Shown here piece after piece: positions 1 through 8,642 of a DNA stretch of 62,116 bases. The translations under genes and the position numbers were made by a program. Origin of the DNA: Succinimonas amylolytica DSM 2873 (GTDB taxonomy: Bacteria > Pseudomonadota > Gammaproteobacteria > Enterobacterales > Succinivibrionaceae). The notes under the pieces are model-generated. The model was given only the letters and a program-made list of their open reading frames with translations. It did no database searches and was not told the origin of the DNA. The stretch covers positions 636,168-698,283 of the forward strand of contig NZ_KB899636.1 in the NCBI RefSeq assembly GCF_000378405.1. The letters run 5' to 3'. Position 1 is the stretch's first letter; each line of letters starts with the position of its first letter.

Positions 1-72
1 TTTCTAAAAGCCCCTATCTCGGAAGAGGGAAAAGTAGGCAATAAGGTCACCATAGGAACACCTCAGGGCGGG
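1..72 (+). pseudogene. Group II intron reverse transcriptase/maturase, upstream fragment
   Basis: Reading from base 1 in frame 1, the DNA encodes FLKAPISEEGKVGNKVTIG followed by TPQGG. TPQGG is the conserved palm motif of group II intron reverse transcriptases. The frame is then broken by the RIT element. It resumes with GG-VISPVLANVLLNELD at 3586, exactly the residues expected after TPQGG, so this was one gene. The N-terminal part lies outside the window. Confidence 0.9.
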
Positions 73-98
73 TTATGTAGATATCGGCATAACCCGCC
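67..98. repeat. Palindrome at the left joint of the RIT element
   Basis: GGCGGGTTATG (67-77) and its exact complement CATAACCCGCC (88-98) flank a 10-base spacer. The first six bases belong to the intron target and the remainder to the element. Two inverted 11-base arms around a short spacer resemble a tyrosine-recombinase core site. There is no equivalent at the right end, where only about 6 bases separate the repeat from the intron sequence. Confidence 0.6.
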
Positions 99-126
99 TT
101 ATGCCGAGCTAGTTGTTATGCCGAGT
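94..126 (+). repeat. RIT left terminal inverted repeat
   Basis: Matches the reverse complement of 3558-3590 at 26 of 33 positions by hand count. The outer 15 bases are identical (CCGCCTTATGCCGAG), and a second TTATGCCGAGT-like motif lies at the inner end. The repeated TTATGCCGAG core within each arm suggests two recombinase binding sites per end. Confidence 0.8.
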
Positions 127-186
127 AAACTAAACAAAAACACGCATGTATCAACATTTTTCATCAATTTACTCCGCATAAAGTCC

Positions 187-1200
187 TCACTTAAATGAAT
201 TAAGGAATGACAATAAATCACGATCTTTTGTCCAGTCCTGAAACTGAGTTTCTTCCGCAATTTGGGGAGCAAGTTTATTTATTGCTTCATTTTTAAGACG
301 GTTGTCAGCCCGGCTGTATATCATTGTTGTAGAAATATCTTCGTGACCAAGGAAATCTCTGATATAGACGATGTTGATTCCAGCAGCTAACATATGCATC
401 GCCTTGCTGTGCCTAAATCCATGGGCATGAACCTTTTCAGGAAAGTTTGGCTCGTTCCGACGGATTTCGGAAACATACTTGCCTATGATATAGTTTACTC
501 CATCACGAGATAACTTCTCATGCGTCCTACTCACGATCAATGGTTCATCATCCAGAGCAGAGTTACGCTGTCTGCGTATATACTCAGAGACCAGTTTGGC
601 CGTTTTTTCTGATATAGCAACTGTGCGATACTTGTTTCCTTTTCCATGCAGTCTCACTGTTGGATTTGTTCCGGTGTAAACATCGCGTATTCTGATGTCA
701 CACAGTTCCTGCACCCGGCAGCCACTGTCATACAGCAAGGTCATCACTGTGCGATGACGAAGTCCTGTACTGGTGTTGATATCAGGTTTGTTAATAAGCT
801 TTGCGGTTTGGTCGACACTCAAAAAAACGATCTCCCTCCCCGACGTTTTCTTTGATTTGATGTTATGCACCAGCTGTAAAGGAGCCATGTATTCGATATG
901 CTGACAGCAAGCATATTCAGCGAATGTTTTGATTGCTGCAAGCCTCTGATTAGCTGTGGACACGCTTACACCACGCTTACGGAGCCATTCAAGGAATTCT
1001 ATGATAAGTGCCTTATCAAATTGCTTCATCGTAAAATCTTTTAGCCGGATACCTTTCGTATCTGTAATGAAAACGACAAGCAGTTTTAAGGCATCTCGAT
1101 AGCTCAGGATAGTATTTTTTGAATAATTCCTTTGCAGAGGCAGGTATTCCGTCAGGAATTCCGATACTGAACAGGCGAAATCAGTAGTACTCGTGCTCAT
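187..1200 (-). CDS. RIT tyrosine recombinase, third gene
   Basis: A 337-residue tyrosine recombinase. An N-terminal SAM-like core-binding domain covers roughly residues 8-105 and the catalytic domain the rest. A full catalytic set is visible: R162 (SGCR), K187 (HGKGNK), H260 and R263 (HGFRH), H286 (LGHED) and Y295 (MIYS). It is the last gene of the trio, and its start overlaps the end of the second gene by 20 bases, implying translational coupling. In RIT elements all three recombinases are thought to act together. Intact and probably active. Confidence 0.9.
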   Translation of the reverse strand: MSTSTTDFACSVSEFLTEYLPLQRNYSKNTILSYRDALKLLVVFITDTKGIRLKDFTMKQFDKALIIEFLEWLRKRGVSVSTANQRLAAIKTFAEYACCQHIEYMAPLQLVHNIKSKKTSGREIVFLSVDQTAKLINKPDINTSTGLRHRTVMTLLYDSGCRVQELCDIRIRDVYTGTNPTVRLHGKGNKYRTVAISEKTAKLVSEYIRRQRNSALDDEPLIVSRTHEKLSRDGVNYIIGKYVSEIRRNEPNFPEKVHAHGFRHSKAMHMLAAGINIVYIRDFLGHEDISTTMIYSRADNRLKNEAINKLAPQIAEETQFQDWTKDRDLLSFLNSFK

Positions 1201-2164
1201 TGAAAATTACCTCCCCTATAATGTCAGGAAAAGCCTTATCAAGACTCTCCCTAATTGAAGGAAATGCCGCTGCGGTAAGCTTGAGATAATACGCAGTTTC
1301 CTCGAATGTTTCATGTCCGAGCATGGTTCGCATGTAAGGGAGATAAACCATAAGGTCTTTTCCTTCTTCAATCCATTTGCGCAGAAGATTTACGCAATAA
1401 GTATGGCGAAAATCATGAACCCTTGGACCATGCCCGGTGTGTGGAATCCCCGCTTTATCAAGATATCTCCGGAAATTGTGATATACATTAAAAAGCTTCA
1501 TTTCACATCCGGGACGGATCATAAAGAAGAACTCGTCTTCCGCAGATGTCTGATGTATCTGTTCTTTAAGATGGATGCACTTTGTTACCAAAATGGGATG
1601 GATTGGAACAAGCCGATCTTTATGGTTTTTACCTTGAATAACACGGATATATCCTTCGTCAAGGTTTATGTCCTTAAGCCTTGCAAGACGTAATTCCGAC
1701 ACGCGCATGCCGCTGGTATACAGAATTCTGAAAAACACCGGCATTACCAGTGCTCTGTAAGGACACTCCGATGGAATTGACCGACTGGTATCCACTGCGC
1801 GGAAAAATCGTCTGAGTTCATCATCCGTAAAGATATGCGCATCGTATTTGGATGGATGCCTTGTCAGCCCCTTTGGCGGAACATAAACGTGATAACCAAG
1901 GCTTTGTAAGTATTTGCAGAACACCCTAAAATTGCTGACCCTGCTGCAATGGTTGCCGTCGCTTTCATAGGAACGTTTCCTGCACCAAAGATTACATAGT
2001 TCCTTAGAGATCTGTTTATTGGAAAGACCGTTTTCGCAAAAGAACCTGTCAATTCTTCCAAAAGCTAAAGCATCAGCTTCGTACTTGAATCCTAACGCAC
2101 GCTTTAAGGAGATCAGACTCATGAACTCATCCTGAAATACACTATTAAATTTAACCTCATGCAT
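1181..2164 (-). CDS. RIT tyrosine recombinase, second gene
   Basis: A 327-residue tyrosine recombinase, taking the ATG at 2164. This start overlaps the first gene's stop in an ATGCATGA arrangement typical of coupled translation; an upstream in-frame start at 2209 would overlap by 53 bases and is less likely. Catalytic residues are R154 (SGMR), K179 (QGKN), H250 and R253 (HDFRH), H284 (LGHET) and Y293 (AYYLK). The C-terminal tail is acidic and tyrosine-rich. It is the middle member of the trio. Confidence 0.88.
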   Translation of the reverse strand: MHEVKFNSVFQDEFMSLISLKRALGFKYEADALAFGRIDRFFCENGLSNKQISKELCNLWCRKRSYESDGNHCSRVSNFRVFCKYLQSLGYHVYVPPKGLTRHPSKYDAHIFTDDELRRFFRAVDTSRSIPSECPYRALVMPVFFRILYTSGMRVSELRLARLKDINLDEGYIRVIQGKNHKDRLVPIHPILVTKCIHLKEQIHQTSAEDEFFFMIRPGCEMKLFNVYHNFRRYLDKAGIPHTGHGPRVHDFRHTYCVNLLRKWIEEGKDLMVYLPYMRTMLGHETFEETAYYLKLTAAAFPSIRESLDKAFPDIIGEVIFNEHEYY

Positions 2165-3392
2165 GGGCATCATCCTCTGGGGTAAGTACGCACTCTGCCA
2201 GCTTTTCAAGATCCGTCTTGAGATAAATCCCGGTAATATCTATGTCAGAATGACCAAGGATGGTAGTGATGACCGGAAGCGGAGTTCCCATGTCCAAAAG
2301 CATTGAGCCGGCGGAATGACGCAGCGAATGGAACCCGCTATGCCTGTTCTTATCCCTGCGGATGCCAGCCTTGTTCATATAGAACACAATACGCTGCTCC
2401 AGATGGTCATTGTCTGATATCGGATCAAACGGTGGCATGTGCTTCAGAAATACAACGTCAGACTCAAAATAGCGGGGACGTCCGTTTTTTATGTAATCTA
2501 TGACAGCCCATCCAACAGCATCTGGCAGAGGCAAAGTCAGCGGCTTATGCGTCTTGTGCTGAACTAACGATAATTGTTTATTTTCCCAGTCGAAGTTCCC
2601 AAAGTTGAGATTTTTGATATCACCAACTCTGAGTCCGAGAACACAGGCAAGAAGTATCATTGCATAATCCCTCTTGCCAATCGGGCTGTTCCGGTCTATT
2701 GCATTGATCATCATTTTTAGGTCATTAGCAGACCATGCTGACGGTATTTTCGATTTTTTTGATATAGCCGGCATATGGATTTCTGTGGCGATATCAGCTG
2801 AGATATATCTGATTTCATACAAAAACCTAAGGAAATGGCGCAGACCACATATTTTCTGTTCCACGGTCTTAAAGCTGTATCCTGCAAGAGTCTTGATATA
2901 TCCGTTACAATTTTCCAAACGGATATCGATGGCTGATTCGATGTTCTTCTGTGAAAGATAATCCATGAACTCCTGTGATATGCTCGTGTAGTGTTCAATG
3001 GTACTTTTTGACATCTCAGATTCTGAAAGTTCTTTAGTATACCTGCTATGTAAATCAGAAAAACACTCATTCAGTTTAATAGGGTTTTTGGCTGCATAGT
3101 ATCTTCTGGTAATCACATGATGCAGTCGATAATCCTCAAGCATATGGACTACCCGCAACAGTTGAACCCGTTGCTGAGAAAGGGTTCCATCATTGTATTT
3201 CGTCTGGAAACCATATTTGTTTTCAAGAAATGCAAGACCGCGTTCCATATCAAACATGGAATCGCCGTATGTCTCAGTTAGGAAAGAATGGATTTTGCTC
3301 CATTCCCGTTCATAGAACCTGATCGTTATCAGGTTATAATTGTTGTCCGTTAGTAGTTTCCTTAATCCGCTGGTAATCTCTTCGAATGTCAT
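2157..3392 (-). CDS. RIT tyrosine recombinase, first gene
   Basis: A 411-residue tyrosine recombinase, the longest of the trio and first to be transcribed. About 100 extra N-terminal residues precede a core-binding domain (about 110-205) and a catalytic domain with R255 (LGLR), K280 (HKTHK), H355 and R358 (HSLRH), H381 (LGHSD) and Y390 (GIYLK). The likely promoter lies in the roughly 160 bases between this start and the right inverted repeat, so the operon reads inward from the right end. All catalytic residues appear present. Confidence 0.88.
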   Translation of the reverse strand: MTFEEITSGLRKLLTDNNYNLITIRFYEREWSKIHSFLTETYGDSMFDMERGLAFLENKYGFQTKYNDGTLSQQRVQLLRVVHMLEDYRLHHVITRRYYAAKNPIKLNECFSDLHSRYTKELSESEMSKSTIEHYTSISQEFMDYLSQKNIESAIDIRLENCNGYIKTLAGYSFKTVEQKICGLRHFLRFLYEIRYISADIATEIHMPAISKKSKIPSAWSANDLKMMINAIDRNSPIGKRDYAMILLACVLGLRVGDIKNLNFGNFDWENKQLSLVQHKTHKPLTLPLPDAVGWAVIDYIKNGRPRYFESDVVFLKHMPPFDPISDNDHLEQRIVFYMNKAGIRRDKNRHSGFHSLRHSAGSMLLDMGTPLPVITTILGHSDIDITGIYLKTDLEKLAECVLTPEDDAHA

Positions 3393-3557
3393 ATTGACCC
3401 CATTCCGGCTTGCTTATGACATGAGGATAGCAGAAAAATAAAGCAATTATCAGACTCGATGGATGGAGAAGTGCAACAATTTTGAAGGATGAAGACATTG
3501 CATTATGCTGAGTTATTTTGTCTTGAAGAGTTATCTACCAAACACCTGTCTCACATA

Positions 3558-3590
3558 ACTCGACATAAAATTGTTCTCGGCATAAGGCGG
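3558..3590 (-). repeat. RIT right terminal inverted repeat
   Basis: Partner of 94-126. It ends in CTCGGCATAAGGCGG, directly abutting the resumed reverse transcriptase frame. The 165 bases between the first recombinase gene and this repeat contain no open gene and presumably hold the promoter. Confidence 0.8.
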
Positions 3591-4302
3591 GGTCATCAGT
3601 CCTGTGCTTGCCAACGTTCTCTTGAATGAGCTGGATCAGCTGCTGGATTCGAGAGGAATTAAATTTGTTCGCTATGCCGATGACATGGTAATCATGTGCG
3701 GAAGCCAAAAGGCAGCAGAGAGAATTCTTCAAAATGTAACGGAATTTATAGAGAAAAAGCTATTCTTGAAAGTTAATAAGGACAAAACCAAAATAGTCAG
3801 GGCCAGTGAGGAATCACAGTTCTTAGGTTTTGCTTTCACTCAGCGTGTGACCCAGAAACTAAAGGACGCCTATCCGGGTACACGTTACTTCCCAACGGTT
3901 CATAAGAAGAAGCGTGTGAAGTTTGCAAACTCCGTCAAAGAAATCCTCGATCGAAGGGCAAAAGGTGGTATAGCCACGGTCAAGCGTAAGCTGGAAATGA
4001 AGATACGCGGATGGAGTAATTATTTCTACGGGGCTGTTCCAGACTCGTGGATGAAAGAAACGGATGCGTGGATCAGAAGGCGTGTCAGACAACTTCTCTG
4101 GAAGCAGTGGAAGAAGCCGGGCAAAAGGCTTGAAGAGTTCAGGAAAAGGGCGAAGCGAGTTCCTTTAAAATCCGAATATGCGTATTCCTCTAACAGATAC
4201 TGGACTATGTCCATGACTCCTGTAATTCACAGAATTCTTAGTAATAAGCGTCTGCTGAGTGAGGGATGGGCTACTTTGGAACAGTTTGCGCGGAAGGGCT
4301 GA
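3586..4302 (+). pseudogene. Group II intron reverse transcriptase/maturase, downstream fragment
   Basis: Continues the frame of 1-72: GG-VISPVLANVLLNELDQ, then the catalytic YADD box (FVRYADDMVIMCGS), the rest of the palm, the thumb or maturase X domain and a C-terminal basic region ending KRLLSEGWATLEQFARKG. No HNH endonuclease motif is visible at the C-terminus. A TAA just before 3586 (3583-3585) shows it cannot be read through from the RIT element. GTG at 3604 could in principle restart translation, but the product would lack half the fingers and palm. Confidence 0.9.
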
Positions 4303-4329
4303 TATATTTACTTCTGCGTTTATCGTTTT

Positions 4330-4397
4330 GAACCGCCGAATGCGGATCCGCACGTTCGGTGGTGTGGGAGGGGTGAGTTAGGCTCCCCCTACCCGAT
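4330..4397 (+). ncRNA. Group II intron domains V and VI
   Basis: Domain V is recognisable as GAACCGCCGAATGCGG, a short loop, then CGCACGTTCGGTGG (4330-4363). It folds into a hairpin with a two-base CG bulge and a wobble pair, as expected of the intron catalytic core. A second G-rich/C-rich hairpin follows (about 4364-4393, domain VI), then the presumed 3' end ..CCGAT near 4397. The branch-point A was not assigned with certainty. Confidence 0.75.
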
Positions 4398-7217
4398 TCC
4401 TTGACGCTGACTGCCTGCGGCGGTGGCGGCGGTGGCGGTAACCCCGCTCCTGATGATAACTGGAATGAAGCTACTGGTCAGATTGATAATATTCACGTAT
4501 ATGTTGATCCGGGCGAGCCTGCTCTTGGCTGTGAGGTTGATCCTCTAAACCTTATTGTAAAAGGTGATTATTATGATCAGCTTTTCGCATACAGCTGGTG
4601 GGATAAAGGGGAGGAGGAGCCTCAGCAGCTTCTTGGTGAATGGCCGGGAGCAGAAGCCCAATTACTTGATACCTGCCATACGGCAACAATTTATACAGTT
4701 CCTCTTCCTGAAGAGTATGATCCGGAAGGTTCTTACCAGGTTATTGTCAATAATGGTAATGGAACGCAGACTGGTAATGGTAATGTTTACAGCGAGAGCA
4801 AGCCTTGTCTTCTGATGACCAGCGAATCCGATGCCCATTTTGTGGCTGCCCGGGAATGTGGTGTTGCTGTGGAAGGAGAGGAGTTTAATGATAGCTCCTA
4901 TATTTTCGATGCCCATAGCGATACCATCCTTCAGGATGGGGCTACCATTGAAATTAATCAGGTAGATGGAGATGCCGCTTCAGGTTCTGTAAATGTTTCT
5001 CTTCTGATGGCCGGGCCCGGTGTTACCGCTCAGACTCAGGGCAAATACTGGATTGGTGATGTTAATTTTGATGATGCCGCTGTTCAGGATAATGATGATT
5101 CCAGTGATCCTGAGGGTGGGGTGCCCTTTACCAACGGCGATATTATCACTCTCGGTAAGAATGTCAAAGTTGCTGAAGGCGAGAAGAAGAGCACCAAGCT
5201 CACAGTCAAGTACAACGATGCCATTTCCGTATATAATGTGGTTAAAACCTATACCAAAAAGGATGCTGCCTGCAGACTGGAAAAATCTGAAGAGACCCTT
5301 GGTGCTATCTACTCTTCAGACAAGACTGTGTTCCGCATCTGGTCTCCGGATTCCTCAAAGGTTTCTGTCAATGTAGACGGAACCGACTATGAAATGAAGC
5401 CGGCTAAGGTTAAATGCTATACTTCTGTTTACGAGGTTACGGTCGAAGGTGATCTCGACGGTAAGAAGTACCAGTTCTCTATTAATGGGAACCCGGTACG
5501 CGATCCCTATGGAAAGATGATCGCTTCAGACGGTATGGACAATACCGCCAATATTGTTATGGATATGTCCAAGACGGATCCTGAAGGCGGCTGGGTTACT
5601 GCTCCGGAACTGAAAAATCGGGTGGATTCCATTGTTTATGAGGTTCACGTTCGTGACTTTACCATCGATGAGACATCCAATGTTGATAAAAACAAGAGAG
5701 GACGTTACCTCGGAATGGTTCAGACCGGAACCACCTATAATGGCGTTACCACCGGTATTGATCACCTGAAGGAGCTGGGGATTACCCACGTTCAGCTGCA
5801 GCCGATTTTTGACTATGCTACCTGTTCCAACGTGGATTCTCAGGATTCCAGCTGCTACAACTGGGGGTATGATCCCTGGAATTACAATGTTCCCGAAACC
5901 CGTTATTCTTCTGCCTTTGGTACAGCTGACTACAACACAAAGATCAGCGAAGTGAAGACCATGATTAACGAATTCCATAAGAACGGCATTCGGGTGATCA
6001 TGGACGTGGTTTACAATCATACCTATAACAATTCTGTTTTTGATAAGATTTCCGGCAAGTATTATCTCAAGACTGATGTTACCGGATGTGGCAATACCGT
6101 TAACGGTGATGAGAATATGGTGTGGACCATGATCCGTGACTCTATGGATTACTGGGTCTCTGAATATCATGTTGACGGCTTCAGACTTGACCTGGTGGGA
6201 GCCTTCTCGATTAAGGACTTTTCTGATTGGGGTGAGTACCTGAACAAGGCGCATCCGGATGCCAATCTGGTTATTTACGGTGAACCTTGGGCTGCTGATA
6301 GCGATGCCGCTGAAAGTCAGATCCAGAACCCTGTTCGTACTGGCAGAATTCGTATGCAGTCCGCTGATGCTCATGTGGGTGTCTTTAACAACAGAATCAG
6401 AAACTGTCTTAAGGGTTCCAGTGATGACGGTGATGCTCTTGGCTTTATCTTTGACAAGCTGAATGATGGCTGGGATGGTAACGGTACCGATGAAAACGAC
6501 AAGGACCTCGATGGTAACAGAGAATGCGTTTTCATGGGTGTCACCGGAGGTGCCCGTCATAAGAACGCCAAGGGAACCGATATCTGGACTGCTCAGGGCT
6601 TTACTAATCCGGAGCAGGTGGTTTCCTACGTCACTGCTCATGATAATCTGGCTCTTCGCGACAAGATTGAGGCTGCCGGTGTAACCAACCTGGTGGAGAA
6701 GCTGGCGCTTCAGGGCTATGCCAATGCCATTATTGCCGTGAGTCAGGGTATTGCCTTTATTCATGGCGGCGAGGAATTCGGCCGTACCAAGGCTGCTGCC
6801 GGCAAGGATATTGCCAATACCTACAATACCACTACCGGAGCAAATGACTTCAAGTGGGATCTTAAAGCTGGAGACTGGAAGACTCTGAGTGCAGCCTATG
6901 CTGCCTATGTCAATATGAGAAAGGCGCACCCGGCATTCCATATGACTACCGCCGATGATATCCTTAACAACGTAACTCTTGATCCGGACAGTACCAACAG
7001 TGTGGTAATTGTTAATATCAATGGTGCTGCTGTAGGGGATTCCTGGAAGAAGATCAAGGTAGTTATGAACAGTACCAAGGAATCTGTACTGGTTAATGGT
7101 ATTGATGATATGCAGAAGGTGGTAAGCGGAGCTGATGTTGATAACGGCAGAGTTGAACAGAGTCCGTATGCCCTGCCTCAGTCAGTATCCATCTGGGCAG
7201 AAGTTCCTTTGAGGTAA
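4398..7217 (+). CDS. pulA: Type I pullulanase lipoprotein (GH13), 5' end separated by a group II intron
   Basis: Debranching enzyme for alpha-1,6 bonds in pullulan, amylopectin and limit dextrins. The frame begins directly at the intron joint with SLTLTACGGGGGGG, a lipobox and glycine linker. The signal peptide and start codon must therefore lie in the upstream exon outside the window. A starch-binding-like module follows (about 12-130, with aromatic WW and WPG motifs). A CBM48-like domain comes next (about 295-400), then the GH13 barrel. The diagnostic pullulanase motif YNWGYDP is present near 490. The four GH13 regions are DVVYNH (about 535), GFRLD with the nucleophile Asp (about 597), YGEPW (about 626) and VTAHDN (about 742). 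A TTG at 4401 could start an unexported form. Expression as a lipoprotein requires intron splicing. Confidence 0.88.
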   Translation, partial: SLTLTACGGGGGGGNPAPDDNWNEATGQIDNIHVYVDPGEPALGCEVDPLNLIVKGDYYDQLFAYSWWDKGEEEPQQLLGEWPGAEAQLLDTCHTATIYTVPLPEEYDPEGSYQVIVNNGNGTQTGNGNVYSESKPCLLMTSESDAHFVAARECGVAVEGEEFNDSSYIFDAHSDTILQDGATIEINQVDGDAASGSVNVSLLMAGPGVTAQTQGKYWIGDVNFDDAAVQDNDDSSDPEGGVPFTNGDIITLGKNVKVAEGEKKSTKLTVKYNDAISVYNVVKTYTKKDAACRLEKSEETLGAIYSSDKTVFRIWSPDSSKVSVNVDGTDYEMKPAKVKCYTSVYEVTVEGDLDGKKYQFSINGNPVRDPYGKMIASDGMDNTANIVMDMSKTDPEGGWVTAPELKNRVDSIVYEVHVRDFTIDETSNVDKNKRGRYLGMVQTGTTYNGVTTGIDHLKELGITHVQLQPIFDYATCSNVDSQDSSCYNWGYDPWNYNVPETRYSSAFGTADYNTKISEVKTMINEFHKNGIRVIMDVVYNHTYNNSVFDKISGKYYLKTDVTGCGNTVNGDENMVWTMIRDSMDYWVSEYHVDGFRLDLVGAFSIKDFSDWGEYLNKAHPDANLVIYGEPWAADSDAAESQIQNPVRTGRIRMQSADAHVGVFNNRIRNCLKGSSDDGDALGFIFDKLNDGWDGNGTDENDKDLDGNRECVFMGVTGGARHKNAKGTDIWTAQGFTNPEQVVSYVTAHDNLALRDKIEAAGVTNLVEKLALQGYANAIIAVSQGIAFIHGGEEFGRTKAAAGKDIANTYNTTTGANDFKWDLKAGDWKTLSAAYAAYVNMRKAHPAFHMTTADDILNNVTLDPDSTNSVVIVNINGAAVGDSWKKIKVVMNSTKESVLVNGIDDMQKVVSGADVDNGRVEQSPYALPQSVSIWAEVPLR

Positions 7218-7294
7218 GATCTGGGAATCAGCACTGTTCTGTAAATCTTAGGCGCGGGGCAGTTTTGAACTGATTCTCTGTATTGAGAAAATGA

Positions 7295-7327
7295 AAAAGG
7301 CGGGATTATCTCCCGCCTTTCTGTTTT
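7295..7327 (+). terminator. Rho-independent terminator after pulA
   Basis: AAAGGCGGGA-TTA-TCTCCCGCCTTT hairpin followed by CTGTTTTT. An A-run on the other side means it could also stop argE transcripts from the opposite direction. Confidence 0.85.
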
Positions 7328-7380
7328 TGCCGTGCGTGAAAGATTGAAGCACTTTTGCGATTGCGAATTTTTTTCTCAGT

Positions 7381-8532
7381 TTAAAAAACAGTTCTTTCTA
7401 AAAGTTCTCTGAGAACCTTAAGAGCGGGATCCGCTTCGGAAAGATTCAGATATTCGTCAGGCTGATGTGCCATGTTAATGCTGCCTGGTCCCATAACCGC
7501 AGTCGTGGCAACCTTCTGAAAATAGGTGGCTTCGGTGGTGTAGTTTACAGCGATGGGGGGGGTGCCTGAAATCTCTGAAAGCAGTGTGCGTATCTTCTCG
7601 GAAATTTCCCCTCCAAAGGCTTCTGTTGGAGGGTAGGCATCCTCCAGGGATATTTTTCCCGGATATTCTGCCATTACTTCAGTGAGGGCCTCTTTTGAAA
7701 GTCTGCGGATGCAGTCGGCAGACACTCCGGGCATCAGTCTTGCTTCAAATATTAGCTCGGCGTGATCAGCGATTTTGTTAGGAGCATCGCCGCCTTTAAT
7801 TTCACCGATATTCATGCTGGGGTAGGGTACTTCAAAGAGATTTTCCGAGTAGAGGGTTTTCAGACGTTCTTCAAGATCGTAAAGGGCGCTCATGCATTTA
7901 TGGAGGATTCTAATAGCTGAAAGGCCTTTGTCCGGGTTTGAGGCATGACCACCGATCCCGGTACATTTTATCACCTGTACCAGTTGTCCCTTGTGCATAA
8001 CCACCGGTACCATGGAAGTAGGTTCCCCAATGATGATGAGATCCGGCTTTTCAGGTGATTGCCGAAGAGTTTCTGTCATATGTATTGCTCCGTTCATGGT
8101 GGTTTCTTCGTCGCAGGTGGCCAGTACCCAGACAGGGTGACGAATATTTTTGAGATCCATGGAGTACAGTGTTTCGGCCACAAAAGCGAAGAATCCCTTC
8201 ATATCAATAGTTCCCAGGCCGTATAGTCTGCCGTTTCGGACAGTAGTCAGAAAGGGAGAAGATGTCCACAGGCTGAGGTTGGCCGGGACAGTGTCGGTAT
8301 GCCCGGAAAATGCCGTGCCGCCGCTGCCGGTTCCGAGTTTTGCAATAAGATTATACTTGTTGCGGGTTTCCGGAACGGGAATTTTATCAGTGGTGAATCC
8401 CAGCGGAGTAAGCCAGGATATTAGAAGGTCAATAACCTTTTCATTGGAAATATCTTCCTCTGGTTTTTCTGAACTGGAAGAATTGATGGCGATTAGTTCC
8501 CTGTAAAATTTTAAAAAGCGTTCTCTGTTCAT
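7381..8532 (-). CDS. argE: Acetylornithine deacetylase
   Basis: Hydrolyses N2-acetylornithine to ornithine and acetate in the linear arginine pathway. The protein has 383 residues, matching the E. coli length. M20 peptidase-family metal-site motifs are visible: SGHTDTVPA, GTIDMKGF and the catalytic and metal-binding ATCDEETT; a late HQPDEYL supplies another ligand. It is divergent from argCBFGH and shares the operator at 8643-8683, the same arrangement as in Vibrio and Shewanella. ArgE rather than the transacetylase ArgJ implies a linear pathway; argA and argD are not in this window. Confidence 0.93.
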   Translation of the reverse strand: MNRERFLKFYRELIAINSSSSEKPEEDISNEKVIDLLISWLTPLGFTTDKIPVPETRNKYNLIAKLGTGSGGTAFSGHTDTVPANLSLWTSSPFLTTVRNGRLYGLGTIDMKGFFAFVAETLYSMDLKNIRHPVWVLATCDEETTMNGAIHMTETLRQSPEKPDLIIIGEPTSMVPVVMHKGQLVQVIKCTGIGGHASNPDKGLSAIRILHKCMSALYDLEERLKTLYSENLFEVPYPSMNIGEIKGGDAPNKIADHAELIFEARLMPGVSADCIRRLSKEALTEVMAEYPGKISLEDAYPPTEAFGGEISEKIRTLLSEISGTPPIAVNYTTEATYFQKVATTAVMGPGSINMAHQPDEYLNLSEADPALKVLRELLERTVF

Positions 8533-8642
8533 GTCATAGCTTCTCTTTGAGGCAGATGTACTGCGGGTATTTCAGCATCAATTTTACGGCGGAAAGGGGA
8601 TTTAGGACAAAAAATGAAGTTTGGTCTGACCTATTTAAGAAT

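Larger units (their letters stand above)
73..3591 (-). mobile_element. RIT element (recombinase in trio)
   Basis: Three overlapping tyrosine recombinase genes on the minus strand are bounded by 33-base imperfect inverted repeats (94-126 and 3558-3590). This architecture defines RIT elements. The hexamer GGCGGG occurs at 67-72 and again at 3586-3591. Removing one copy plus the intervening 3.5 kb restores an uninterrupted reverse transcriptase frame, so the joints are well supported. The hexamer could be a target duplication or a shared crossover core. No passenger gene is visible. Confidence 0.88.
1..4397 (+). mobile_element. Group II intron, 3' part, interrupted by a RIT element
   Basis: The two halves of a group II intron reverse transcriptase (1-72 and 3586-4302) are followed by a domain V/VI-like structure and an intron-like 3' end near 4397. 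The 5' end lies left of the window. The downstream exon starts TCC TTG ACG CTG ACT GCC TGC, encoding a lipobox, so the intron sits inside the signal-peptide region of the pullulanase gene. The exact 3' splice site is inferred from the end of the domain VI stem and an AT terminus. The RIT insertion destroys the reverse transcriptase, so mobility would need a maturase in trans. Confidence 0.85.

Noticed and set aside
5526-6941. Long minus-strand open frame (471 codons) opposite pulA
   Set aside because: It lies wholly antisense to a GH13 enzyme whose catalytic motifs are all intact. Its translation has no recognisable domain and looks like a codon-bias shadow.
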